Shown here: one piece after another, positions 22,920-33,932 of the stretch
Layout of the letters: every line of letters starts with the position of its first letter
Numbering within the stretch: position 1 is the stretch's first letter
Assembly (NCBI RefSeq): GCF_023065955.2
Contig: NW_026623050.1
Location: 24,014,501 to 24,078,500, forward strand
Length of the DNA: 64,000 nt
Reading direction: 5' to 3'
From: Ursus arctos
Taxonomy: Eukaryota; Chordata; Mammalia; Carnivora; Ursidae
Translations under genes and position numbers: made by a program
The notes under the pieces: model-generated
Databases searched by the model: none
Seen by the model: only the letters and a program-made list of their open reading frames with translations
Told to the model about the DNA's origin: nothing

Positions 22920-23517
22920 TCATTAACGTCTGAGGTCATACGCACGCCGGGAAGTACAAAAGTGTCGATCTGTAGCTCAGTTTTTATGAAGCGAACACAC
23001 CTGTGTAGCTGGAACCCAGGTCAGGACCCGGGACGTCATCAGCAACCCGAGCGCCCCCGCGTCCCTTTCCCGTTACTACCCATGCTGCTGCAGAGAGAAG
23101 TATGGTCCTGACGCCACCGGTGATCCTGCCTGTCTTCGAGCTTCTTGTAAGTACTACGTGCCCTCCTGCTCCCTCCAACATTGGCTCCTTCGCCTCCGTG
23201 TCATGAGTCTTACCTATGCTGCTGTGCGGAGCGGTAGCTCGCTGCTTCTGCCTGCTGTGTTACGCTCCGTTATAGGAACGTACCATAGTTCAGCCATTCT
23301 AGCGGGGATGAACATTTGGGGTGTTTCCGGCTTTTGTCTGAGTTAGGCTCCTGGGAACCTTCTGGAACCTGTTTTATAGACAACACGTATACGTGTCAGT
23401 TGGGTATACATCTAGGGGAGAAACTCATGGGCCCTGAGTATACATCTGCTCGACATGACCTACCAACTCAGCTCCCACCAGCAAGGTGCGAAAGTTCCAT
23501 TCGTTTCCTCTTGACTA
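22920..23517 (-). mobile_element. Ancient L1M fragment, left half
   Basis: Decayed antisense L1M 3' region ('AGTTGGGTATACATCTAGG', 'CAGCAAGGTGCGAAAGTTCC'). It is interrupted at 23518 by a Tigger element and resumes at 24503. Confidence 0.6.
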
Positions 23518-24502
23518 CAGGCGCCCCTTGCTTTATTGCGTTTTGCTGAATTGTGCTGCTTTTTCACATACATTGAAGGTTCGTGGCAATTCCACATCCA
23601 GGGGGGTCTCGTGGTGCCTTTTTTCCAACAGCATTTGCTCACTTTATAACTGTGTCACGTGCTGGTAACTCTTGCGCCACTTCAAACTGTTTCATTATTG
23701 TTATATTTGTTACGGTGATCAGCGGCCTCTTGAGACGGAATCTACTGGTGAAGGTGCCGTTAAGATTGTTGAAATGACAGCAAAGGGTTTAGAATATTAC
23801 ATACACTTGGTTGATAAAGCAGCGGCCAGAGGACTGACTCCCCTTTGGAAAGGAGCACTGTGAGTAAAATGCCGTCAAACTGCATCGCACGCTGCAGAGA
23901 AATTGTTTATGAAAGGAAGAGTCAATTCATGGGGTGAACTTCGTCATGGCCTTGTTTTAAGAAATGGCCACAGCCACCCAAACTTCAGCAACCCCTCCCC
24001 TGATCAGGCAGCAGCCATCATCGAGGCAAAGACCTTCCACCAGCAAAAAGATTATTATTTGCTGAAAGGTCAGAGGATGGTTAGTGTTTTATTTTTTAGC
24101 AATAAAGTATTTTCAAATTAAGGTATGTACTTTTTTTTTTTTTACATAATGCTATTGCACACCCACCAGACCACAGTGTTGCATAATTGTTACTTTCATA
24201 TGCACTGGGAAACCAAAAAATTAATTTGACTTGCTTTATTGTGGTAATTGCTATTTTTTTAAGAGTTTATTTATTTATTTGACAGAGACAGTGAGAGAGG
24301 GAACACAGGTAGGGGGAGTGGGAGAGGGAGAAGCAGGCTCCCCGCTGAGCAGGGAGCCAGATGCAGGGTCAATCCCAAGACCCCGGGATCATGACCTGAG
24401 CTGAAGGCAGATGCTTAACGACTGAGCCACCCAGGCGCCCCGATAATTGCTATTATTGCAGTGGTCTGGCACCCAACTCACAGTATCTCTGAGGAATGCC
24501 TG
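23518..24502. mobile_element. Tigger1-type DNA transposon remnant (interrupted)
   Basis: Begins after TA with 'CAGGCGCCCCTTGCTTTATT' and ends 'CAGTATCTCTGAGGAATGCCTG', the Tigger1 inverted terminus. Inside, 23760-24110 matches the C-terminal part of the Tigger transposase frame in broken form (EMTAKGLEYYIHLVDKAAA). A Can-SINE lies at 24256-24442. Internally deleted and inactive. Confidence 0.85.
24256..24442 (-). mobile_element. Can-SINE, reverse, inside Tigger1
   Basis: Flanked by an exact 11-bp duplication TAATTGCTATT (24245-24255 and 24444-24454). Ends 'GAGCCACCCAGGCGCCCC'. Confidence 0.95.
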
Positions 24503-25100
24503 TGTGACTATCTGGCTTTGTCATTTCAGCCATTCTGGTGAGCGGTGGTGGTATCAGATTGTGGTTTTAATTTGCATTTGATGACTAACGATGTTAAGTA
24601 GCGTTTCCTATGTTTATTAGCCGTTTGGATGTCCTGGAATTTCTCTTTTGATTATTACCTTTATTTTGTTCAGTGAAATAAAGAGCAAGATGATTTTGTC
24701 CGATGAGGATGGAGGGGATATTGGAAATGTTTGGGAAGAGGAGAAGGTATGAGTGTATCACATTGGAAACTGGACAAGAAGCGAGACCAAGGGGTGGGGG
24801 GGATGACGCCAGGCAGCATTAAGGATCCAATGACATTACGGAGAATGAGTCTAAGAAGAAATCAGCCATATAGAGCAGGATTTACCCAGGTTTGTGGTTT
24901 ACCCAAGCAAGTACGAGAGGGGGGCAAAGGAGTTGATGTTACATGCAAGGGAGTGGTCATAACGCTGGGCCGTGAAATTTAATCTGAGTCAGGTGGGAGG
25001 GGAGGGGATGGTGCTGGAATGATATAAAGGGTGTAGTGGAGTGCCGTGTTCTTTATGCGTTGGGACTGCTTTGGAGTGAGGGAGTAGTTCTATTTCAAGG
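24503..25100 (-). mobile_element. L1M right half, then L2 continuation
   Basis: 24503-24665 continues the L1M ('TTTCAGCCATTCTGGTGAGC', 'GTGGTTTTAATTTGCATTTG'). From about 24670 the GA-rich sequence resembles the 5'-ward continuation of the reverse L2 that stops near 22860. Confidence 0.55.
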
Positions 25101-25741
25101 AGTGTCTTAAAGGTTTACAGAAACAGTGACATTTGAACTCTCTTAAATCTTTAATTATAGATTTCTCCTTCCACTTTTTTGGGGTAATTTTGACAATTTA
25201 TTGAACAAGCTCTAGGTCTTTTCCCTCCACAGTTCCCTATCTTTGGGATTCTGCTGATAGGATCCCATCAGTTTTTTATCAGTGAACATATTCCTGTCCC
25301 AAATATTTCTCGTAAACTGGTACTTAGATCTAGGCTTCAGCAGATCCAGTTATGAGATTTTTGTCAAGAACATGTCATAGATGGTATTTTGTATTTCTTG
25401 TTGCACTCTGTCTGGAGGCACATACTTTTTTTTTTTTTTTTTGAATGATGGATTGATTGAACTGTGGGGTTTGGACGTTGTCAGCCTGATTATGAATTCC
25501 CCATAACCTTCTCCCACCTGATTGTTTTAGCAGCCGCTGACGATCATTGCTGCTATTTCATAATGGATTGCAAAACGGAGACATCTTAACTCTACAGATC
25601 TTTCTTCAAATCTTTCTAGAAAGCAAAACTTCTCTAACTGTATTGTTCCAGTGAAGTACAGTTATTTCCCATTGTCAGCTTTTCGAACACTAATTTACCT
25701 AGTGACAAATTTGTGTACACAAAAAAGACATTGGTATCGTT
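25101..25741. other. Nothing recognised
   Basis: Unique-looking, with a T tract at about 25426-25442. Confidence 0.4.
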
Positions 25742-25743
25742 TT

Positions 25744-25908
25744 TAAAAAAGATTTATTTACTTATTTTAGGGGGGGAGGAGAATCCTAAGCAGACTCCCC
25801 GCTGAACACGGAGCCCGATGCCGAGCTCGCGCTCACGACCCTGAGGTCATGACCTGAGCTGAAATCGAGAGTTGGCTGTTTAACTGATGGAGCCACACAG
25901 GCGCCCCA
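25744..25908 (-). mobile_element. Can-SINE, reverse
   Basis: Ends 'GAGCCACACAGGCGCCCC'; flanked by ATTGGTATC(G/A)TTTT copies at 25730 and 25915. Confidence 0.9.
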
Positions 25909-25999
25909 GTGGGTATTGGTATCATTTTGAACTTGTGGTTTAAAAACGTAATCTCTGTGCTGTGACTCACTACAATTATTCTGATGCGCAAAATGCTCC

Positions 26000-26485
26000 A
26001 CCGTTGGCTGGTGTATTATTTTCCTCTGGGTACTGTACCAAACGGTCACAAATCTCGTGGCTTAAAACAACAGAAATTTTATTGTTTCGCTGTCTTGGAG
26101 GCCGGGAACCCAAAATCAGTTTCACTGGGCTAAAATCAAGGCCTCTGCAAGGCTATGCTCCCTTTGAAGGCTGTAGGGGACAACCTGTTCCTTGCCTCTT
26201 CTGGCTTCTGGTAGCTGCCGGCTGTCCTCGGCTTGTAGCCACATCATACCAATCTCGACCTCCATGGTCATATGGCTCTCTCTTCCGTGTGGCAAATCTT
26301 CTTTTGCATCCCCCTTATAAAGACCTATAGCATTGCATTTAGGACATACCCTGACGATCCTATATTCTCCCCATCTGAAAATCCTTAATCACATTTGCAA
26401 AATCTTTGCTGTATAAGGAAACACATATTCCAAGGATTAGGACCTGGTATCACTGGGGGCCATAATACAGCCTCCTAACGCTAGT
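26000..26485 (+). mobile_element. MLT1-type ERVL-MaLR solitary LTR
   Basis: 'GTGGCTTAAAACAACAGAAA', 'TTTTATTGTTTCGCTGTC', 'CTTGGCTTGTAG'-like, 'CTTATAAAGACC' and 'CATAATACAGCCTCCTAACG' follow an MLT1 LTR in order. No internal coding sequence is attached. Confidence 0.75.
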
Positions 26486-27600
26486 GAGAGCCCTTTAAAA
26501 TTGGGCTTTTAAATCCCCAAAGCTCTGTGTCTTTTTGATAGGACTCCAGTGATTTTTGATAACTGCCTTACTTCCTGATAAAGCCTTCCCAGGTTCTTTC
26601 TATAGTTCTCATTGCTTACCTTTAATCAGCCATTCTCCAAGGAGGTGTGTTTTGTTTGTTTGTTGTTTTTTTTAAGTGTGAATGCTATTTATAAACCACA
26701 GTTTGGGCATTAGGAATGCTCTTTGCTAGTGAGTTGTCCACTGAATCAAAGGGTCCAGGAATCAGGGGATGGGGGAAAGTGAGAATGACTTTTCTTGATA
26801 CTACATCTAATAACCTGCTCACAGAATTTTGGCTTCTGTACCTACAACTTCAGGATCTGCTGGCTGGGTTCCCAAGGAAATATGTCCACTAGGAAATGAA
26901 CAGTACTCTCAATGAACTGGAAATTGAGATTCCCATTTGGGCATTTAAGGTTCTTGTGCCACTGAACCAACGGGGAAAGGGGCTTGTTGTATTGACTGGG
27001 GCGCTTGATCTCAATTACCAAGGGAAATATGGCTGTTGCTAAACAACGGAGGGGGCTTTCCAGAGAGCCTCCAAAGTGCTTCCACGTTCGGTTGTTAAAA
27101 GTTAATGGAAGGCTACAGACTCACCGAAGACAGAATCCATAAGGACTTAAGATACTTCAGGAATCAAGCGTAGGGCCTTCCCACCAGGTAAAGAACCCCA
27201 GCCAGCGACGATTCTGACTGAGGGCAACAGGAAAATGATACAGGGTGTGAAAAAAAGATCAGAGATAAACATTTGATTTATAAAAATGAGGACTAAGCCA
27301 GCTGTTTCTTATGTATTTTTACGTGTTACCCACCTTCCCCCTCTCGTCTATCAAACGTAAATGTTTTGATGGTAACTGACCTACAGTTGAGTCTTAAGAT
27401 TTCAGCATATTGGGGCGGGGTGGTTGGACTTACCTAGAATTATCGTCACCCGGATGTTCATAGTGACTGGTGGGACTTTTCATCTTTTGGGGGAGAGATT
27501 AAGTCTATTTTGTACAAGAAAGTCTGTGTGTGTGTAGATCTCAAAAGAGGCATAAGGAAGGGCATCGCGGATGCTGAGTAGCTGAAGGAGGCTGCTGGAT
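26486..27600. other. Nothing recognised
   Basis: Unique-looking sequence without supported gene or repeat. Confidence 0.4.
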
Positions 27601-28160
27601 ACTGTCTGTTCCTTCAGCTCCATATCAACTCTTCTGTCTTTTCCTCTTCAGTGGACTTCCCCGGACTCCCCGCAGCTGGATTTCTTCTGTTTAGTCTAAC
27701 TGTTGAGAGGCAGTACTGGGATGTTGGTGAGAAACCATTTTTCTTATACCTTCCAGTAGTGTCTCCAGCAATGGTGGTGACAGCTGTGGGAGCCGGGGTA
27801 CAGTGCCAGCAAGGCGGCAGCTGTGGCACATGAGGGGAGGCCTCCGGCTGCTGGTCAGGCTCCCCAGCAGGAGCCGTGGTGGTGGTGACTGTGGGTCTTA
27901 CTCTTTCCCTCTTTGCTCCTTCCAGCAGTAGGAGTGGTGTGCTGCTTCCTTCGTACTCTTTACACACACTTACCTTTCCTCTTTTGCTCCTCCAGCCCTC
28001 TGAAGACCTTTGTAACAAACTCCCTGTATTATGTTCCTTCTGATTGAAATACTGAATGTGGTTTCTATTCCGTGGATTGGACACGGACTGATACAGTTCC
28101 TCCAAGACAGGTACTATTGGGGCCCCCAGACGAGCTGGAGACAGTTCTTCAGGGGTCCTA
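27600..28160. repeat. Ancient interspersed repeat, family uncertain
   Basis: The phrase 'CCTTCTGATTGAAATACTGA..GTGGTTTCTATT..GGACACGGACTGATAC' recurs in old mammalian LTR/L1-associated repeats. A 265-codon minus-strand frame crosses it and runs into a Can-SINE; I regard that frame as fortuitous. Confidence 0.4.
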
Positions 28161-28269
28161 CAGATTGTCAAGGCAAGTAGATAATTCAATGCTAAATAGG
28201 GTGGTACAGGAATTAAGGGAAAGTTGAAAAGCATGGGAAAAGAAAGGTGAGGGAAGGCTGCTGCTGCTG

Positions 28270-28460
28270 CTTTTTTTTTTTTTTTTAAAGATTTTATTTG
28301 ACAGAGAGACAGTGAGAGAGGGAACACAAGCAGGGGGAGTGGGAGAGGAAGCAGGCTCCCAGCGGAGCAGGGAGCCCGATGTGGGGCTCGATCCCAGGAC
28401 CCCAGGATCATGACCTGAGTGGAAGGCAGACGCTTAACAACTGAGCCACCCAGGCGCCCC
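28270..28460 (-). mobile_element. Can-SINE, reverse
   Basis: Ends 'GAGCCACCCAGGCGCCCC'. TGAGGGAA occurs at 28248-28255 and 28461-28468, with a (GCT)n run between the left copy and the T tail. Confidence 0.92.
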
Positions 28461-28611
28461 TGAGGGAATGCTTCTTAGAAGTGGTGGGGCTCCGGGAGAA
28501 CAGACAGAGCTGGGAGAGGCAGAGAGAAGACACATAGCAGGTTTTCCCCTAAGCATTATTTTTTTAAAGGCTAAAAAAAAAAAAATGTGGCAAAATATAC
28601 ATAACATGAAT

Positions 28612-28800
28612 TTTTTTAAAGACTCATTTATTTGAGAGACAGTGCGTGTCCAAGTACAAGCGGGAGTAGGGCCAGAGGGAGAGGGATAAGCGGACTCCCC
28701 GCCAAGCAGGGAGCCCAATGTGGGGCTTGATCCCAGCACCCTGGGATCATGACCTGAGCTGAAGACAGATGCCTAACCGAATGAGCCACCCCGGCGCCCC
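28612..28800 (-). mobile_element. Can-SINE, reverse (first of a tandem pair)
   Basis: Ends 'GAGCCACCCCGGCGCCCC' and abuts the next SINE directly. Splits an L1M element. Confidence 0.9.
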
Positions 28801-28999
28801 GACTTATTTTAGAGGAAGAAAGAGAGAAAGAGCACACGCACATATGCATGTGCAGTGGGGAGAGGGAAAGACAGTCTTAAGCAGACTCCACACTGAGCAC
28901 AGAGCCTGACGCAGGGCTCGATCTCACAACCCTGAGTTCATGACCTGAGCCCAAACCAACCGTCAGATGCTTGATGGACTGTGCCTCCCAGGCACCCCT
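28801..28999 (-). mobile_element. Can-SINE, reverse (second of a tandem pair), diverged
   Basis: AG-rich body with 'GCACACGCACATATGCATG', ends 'GTGCCTCCCAGGCACCCC'. More diverged than its neighbour. Confidence 0.85.
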
Positions 29000-30110
29000 A
29001 CATCACATGAAATTTACCATCTTAACCATTTTAAAGTGTACAGTTCATTGTGGTTCGCACTGTTTTGCAACCAATCTCCCAGAACATGTTTCATTTTGCA
29101 AAACAAAACTCTGCACCCATCAAACAACTCATCCTTCCAGCCTCAACCCCTGGTAACCACCATTCTGTCTAAATTTGGCTGTTGTAGGTACCTCATGTAG
29201 GTGGGACCACACAATATTCGTGCTTCTATTTCACTTAGCATAACGTCCTCAAGGTTCATCCATGCTGTGGCGTGTGTGAGAATTGGTTTTGAAGGCTGGG
29301 TGATAGTGCACCGCGTGGATACAGAACAGGTTTATCCCTTCACTGGTAGGCGCTGGGGTTGCTTCCACCCTTTGACTCTTACAAATAACGCTGTCATGAA
29401 CGTTGGTCTACAAATATTTCTTCAGTCTCTGCTTTTAATTCACTTGGGTATATATCCAGGAGTAGAAATGCTGGATCATATGGTAATTCTTTTTGAAAAT
29501 TTTTGAGGAACTGCTATACTGTTTTCCATCGTAGCTGTACCATTTTTACAGTCACAAGTGCACAAGGGCTGCAATTTCTCTACATCCTTCCCAACACTTG
29601 TATTTTTTGTTTTGTTTTGTTTTGATAGTAGCTGTCCTAATGGGTGTAAAGTGGTCTTCAACACTTATAAGATTTTGTTTCTCGCTACATGGTGTTTAAT
29701 AAGTCTGTGGAATTCGTTATCCCTGTTTCTGGGGTACTGTGTCTTTTATTCCTATTCAAAAAAAATGTCACTGGTTTTCAGCAATTAGATTAATATGTGC
29801 ATGGTTATCTCATTTGGAGTTTATCAAGCTTCTTCAGTTTATGGTTTTCACCAAATTTGAAAAAATTTGTTATTTCTTCATTTTTCTCCCTTTATGACAA
29901 AAAGAAAATTCTGGATAGATTTTACTGCTAGGTCTTCAATTTCACTGACCTTTTATCCTGTAGTGTCTAATCTATTAATTCATCTAATATTTTATTGCAT
30001 ATTTATTTCTATTCCATTTAATTAAAACATTTTTCATTTTTTCTTATGTTTTTAATACTTGTACAAAATCAGCTGTTTTAATATTCTTGTTTGCTGGCTC
30101 TATCATCCCT

Positions 30111-30654
30111 GCTGTTTCCGGGTCTTTTCCTAGACTACTGTTTCTTCTAGTTATCAGTCACGTTTTTCTGCTTCTTGACATGTCTAGTAATTCTTTAATT
30201 AGATGCAGGACATGATGACTGATACAGTATTGAGGATCTAGGTTTTGTTTACTTAAGTGCCGGGCTCTGCTTTAGCAGTTGCTTGTAGATAACTTTGATG
30301 CCTTTGAATCTTGTATTTAAAGCATCTTTGCTAGGGTGGGTCTAAGCTAAAGTAGCCTTCACTCCAGGGATATTTTATGGCGACTACTAAGGCATGACCC
30401 CTCTGGGGTCTCTAATACCCCGGGTGATTACTGAGGATTCTGCACTCTGGCTCCTGGTCCTACGTGAGCTCTGGGAATTGCTGTATACAACTACCCCCAC
30501 CCCCAGTCACTTCTTGTTTGATCTGGTAGGGTGTCATTCTATTTACAGAGTGTACCCAGTGAAAACTCTAGGGGACCACTGTATCGATTCCTTTCTGGAA
30601 CCATGCTAACTTCCAACTACCTGTGTCCCTAAACCCCAATCTCTACTATCCATC
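30111..30654. repeat. Faint ancient repeat
   Basis: 'TGCTTCTTGACATGTCTAGT', 'TAGATGCAGGACATGATGAC' and 'GGCATGACCCCTCTGGGG' recall an old L1-associated mammalian repeat. Boundaries unclear. Confidence 0.4.
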
Positions 30655-31624
30655 ACCACACAGCTACACATTTATGTTCTTGTGATGAGAACTTTTATGA
30701 TTTTTCTTTTAGCAACTTTCAAATATGCAAATACCGTGGTGTTAACTATGGTCACCATCTTGTACATTACATCCCTAGGATTTACTTGTAATTGGACATT
30801 TGTACCTTTTGACCATCTTTGAACATTTTGACCACCCACCCCTACTTCCTGCCTCTGGCAACCACTGATCTAGTCTCCGTATCTATGAATTTGTTTTTTA
30901 GATTCCAATTACAAAAGTGAAATCATACAGAATTTTTTTTTCATTTAGTAGAACTCTCAAGATCCACCTACCCATCTTGCCACAAGCGGCAGGATTTCCT
31001 TCTTTATGACTGAATATTCCATTGTGTATATACGTATATGTACGTAGATTTATCACATTTTCTTTATTCATCTGTTGACAGACACTTAGGTTATTCTATG
31101 TCTTGAATATTTAAATAATGCTGCAGTGAACACGGGGCAAATGCCCAGACGTGGAATTACAGGGTAATACGGGAGTTCTATTTTTAATGTTTTGAGGAAT
31201 TTCCACATGGTGTTCAATAATGGTTGTGCCAATTTACCTTATGAGTTCTTCACGTCCTCACTAACACTTACTTTTTGATAAAAGCCATTCCAACAGGTAC
31301 GGGGTGTGAGATCTCATTGTGGTTGTGATTTGCATTTCCCTGGTGTCAGTGATACTGAACACGTTTTCATGCACCTGTTAACCATCTGTATGTCTTCTTT
31401 AATGTCTATTCTAAATCCCCATTTTAAAAATTGGACTGCTTTTTATTAAGTTGTATGAGTTCTTACATATTTTGAGTATTAACACCTTATCGGATATATG
31501 ATTTGCAAATACTTTCTCCCATTCAGTAGGTTGCCTTGTCATTTAGTTGGTTTCCTTTGCCGTTTTTCGGTTTGTGCAAGGCTACTTGTTTGTTTTTGCT
31601 TTTTGTTGCCTTTGCTTTTGTTTT

Positions 31625-31808
31625 TTAATTTTTAAAAAAGATCTTATTTATGTATTTACCAGAGAGAAAAAGAGCAGGGGAGGAGCAGAGAGATAGAGAG
31701 AATCTTAAGCAAACTCTGCGCTGAGCACAGACCACGACATGGGACTTGATCTCATGACCTGAGCCAAAACCAAAAGATGGCTGCTTAACCACCTGAGCCA
31801 CCCAGGTA
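31625..31808 (-). mobile_element. Can-SINE, reverse
   Basis: T-rich start, AG body, ends 'CTGAGCCACCCAGG'. The last bases are altered. Confidence 0.85.
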
Positions 31809-31945
31809 CGTGCTCCTGTTGCCTTTGCTTTTCGAGTTAGATCCTAGATAATCACAGCCAAAACTGATGTCCAGGAGTTTACCACCTGTTTTCTTCTATG
31901 AGTTTCATGGTTTCAGGTCTTAAAGTCTTTAATTCATTTTTTTAA

Positions 31946-32040
31946 AAAAAGATTTTTAGTAATCTCTACCCCCAACGTGGGGCTTGAACTCAGTCCTGAG
32001 ATCAAGAGTTGCATGCTCTACCGAGCCAGCTGGGCGCCCC
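31946..32040 (-). mobile_element. Short Can-SINE variant, reverse
   Basis: 'AGTAATCTCTACCCCCAACG' to 'GAGCCAGCTGGGCGCCCC', the same short variant as at 16566-16691. Confidence 0.85.
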
Positions 32041-32345
32041 GGGCTCATTTCTGTGTGCGGTACAAGACAGTGGTGAGGCTGAGTTTCATTCTTTTGCATG
32101 TGGCTCTTCAGTTTTCTCAACATCATGTATTAAAGAGACTATCCTTTCTCCATGCATATATTCTTGGTTCTTTGGTTATAAATTAAGTATATTTGCATGG
32201 GTTTATCTCTGGGCTCTCTGTTCTACTGATCCATGTGTGTGTTTTTATTTCAATACCATACTGTTTTGATTACTACAGCCTTGTTAATATAGTTTGAAAT
32301 TAGGGAACATAATGCCTCTAGCTTTGTTCTTAAGATTGCTTTGGC

Positions 32346-33329
32346 TATTTGGGATGTTTTGTGGTACTTCATCTTGGAAAACAGAATGAATAAAATGACA
32401 GGGAAAAAAGCATAGAGCATGTGTGTCCACTCCCTTAACTTAGGCAAAAGCTTGGTACTTGTCCTTGTATTTCCAGAAGTGGAAAGAAAATAATCTGCAA
32501 TCTCTGCCCAGTGGCAAAAGAACCAATTTTGAAGCCAGTTTCTCCTGGAATAGAACTTCAAGAGGTTCAAAGAATCAGAAAATAAGAGTTGGGACACTCA
32601 AGACAATACTGTTGAGTCTTTCTGCATAATGCTCTTGAGCTAATTGCATTAAATCCTTTGCTGCGTGTTGCCACATTCCTGTACCTATTGTAAAGTGAAA
32701 TGCCTCATCCCAAACCCCATGCAAATCCTATTACTACTGCAGCATGTAAAAAAAAAAAAAAATAGCTGGGCGAATTTTCACCGAATTAGAGACGGCATTT
32801 TTAGAATGGACTGACAAAACAAAGGCTTTGAAATCTACCGGAAGGTCCTGGAAGGCTCCATAAAGAGACGGCAATTGTTGTCTAGAGCAGCTGGAAGTTG
32901 AGTTATGAGATTGCTATGTGGGTTCCATATGCCATGGTAGTAAGATAATGTGGAGAAAACAAAGGTAAAAAACAAGCCCTAAATATAATGTTTTAGGCCA
33001 AATGCTACACATTACAAGCATTCAGTTTAGGGGAAAAAATCCTTTTATTTAAGAAATTTTCTAACATATAGTCAAATAGATGAGTATAACGAACCCCATT
33101 TACCTATTACTGAATTTTAACAACTATCGATGCATGGTTAATTAATATCGCCCCCCCCCCCGCCATACCCATCACTTCCCTCATTTGTTTTTGAAGTAAG
33201 TGCCAGGTATCATATAATTTCATTCAAAAATATTTAGCAGCAAGCATGGATTTTGATTGACTAGGTTCTCACTTGGACAATTCCGTGTAATATGCTCCTA
33301 CATGAGTAGCAGCAAGGACTTTAAAATAT
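32346..33329. other. No gene recognised
   Basis: A 115-codon minus-strand frame (32597-32250) partly overlaps the L1 and has no known domain. A run of about 10 C lies near 33151-33161. Confidence 0.4.
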
Positions 33330-33932
33330 ATTTTTAAAATTTAAATTCAATTAATTAACATAGTGCATTATTAGTTTCAGAGGTAGAGTTCGGTGACTCA
33401 TCAATCTTAAATACCCAGTGCTCATTACATCCTGTGCCCTCCTTAATGTCCATCACCCAGTCAGCCCCCCATAGCCCCTCCAGCAACCCTCAGTTTGTTT
33501 CCTATGATTAAGAGTCTCTTACGGTTTGTCTCCTCCTCTGATTGCATTTTTTAAATTTATTTGAGAGACAGAGCCCACGAGAGGGGGTAGGGTCAGAGGG
33601 AGAAGCAGACTCCCCGCTGAGCAGGGAGCCCAACATGGGGCTCAATTCCAGGGCCCCGGGATCATGACCTGAGCTGAAGGCAGATGCTTAACTGACTGAG
33701 CCACCCAGGCGCCCCTGATTTCATCTTTATTTTTTCTTCCCTTCACCTATGATCCTCTGTTTTGCTTCTTAAATTCCATATGAGTGAGATCATATAATTG
33801 TCTTTCTCTGATTGACTTATTTTGCTTGGCATAATACTCTCTAGTTCCATCCATGTCATTGCAAATGGCAAGACTGCAAATGGCTGCATGGTATTCCACC
33901 GTATATACATACCATACCTTCTTCATCAGCAA
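33330..33932 (-). mobile_element. L1 3' end, reverse, with Can-SINE insertion
   Basis: L1 3' UTR ('AATTCAATTAATTAACATAG', 'CTCAGTTTGTTTCC') at 33330-33546. After the SINE, 33932-33747 encodes the ORF2 tail (WYVYTVEYHAAICSLAI, MDGTREYYAKQNK). Confidence 0.87.
33548..33714 (-). mobile_element. Can-SINE, reverse
   Basis: Ends 'GAGCCACCCAGGCGCCCC' and splits the L1 3' UTR. Confidence 0.92.

Larger units (their letters stand above)
28575..30110 (-). mobile_element. L1M element interrupted by two Can-SINEs
   Basis: 'GTGGCAAAATATACATAAC' (28587) continues after the SINE pair at 29003 as 'AAATTTACCATCTTAACCAT', then 'GGTACCTCATGTAGGTGGGA' and 'GGTATATATCCAGGAGTAG': an old reverse L1. It is clear to about 29800 and faint beyond. 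Confidence 0.75.
30655..32345 (-). mobile_element. L1 3' region, reverse, with two SINE insertions
   Basis: 'TTTGCAAATACTTTCTCCCA', 'TTCAGTAGGTTGCCTTGTC' and 'TACTGTTTTGATTACTACAG' are reverse ORF2/3' L1 signatures. SINEs sit at 31625-31808 and 31946-32040. No intact frame. Confidence 0.82.

Noticed and set aside
26000..26485. Provirus associated with the MLT1-type LTR
   Set aside because: Only a solitary, decayed LTR is present; no second LTR and no internal retroviral reading frame nearby.
27614..28411. 265-codon minus-strand frame, the second longest in the window
   Set aside because: Its first 50 or so codons are antisense Can-SINE with a poly-Lys/poly-Ala region from the A-tail and GCT run, and the rest crosses an old repeat. 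No domain, no splice support.
32250..32597. 115-codon minus-strand frame downstream of an L1
   Set aside because: No family recognised, partly inside L1 sequence, and no splice or promoter support.
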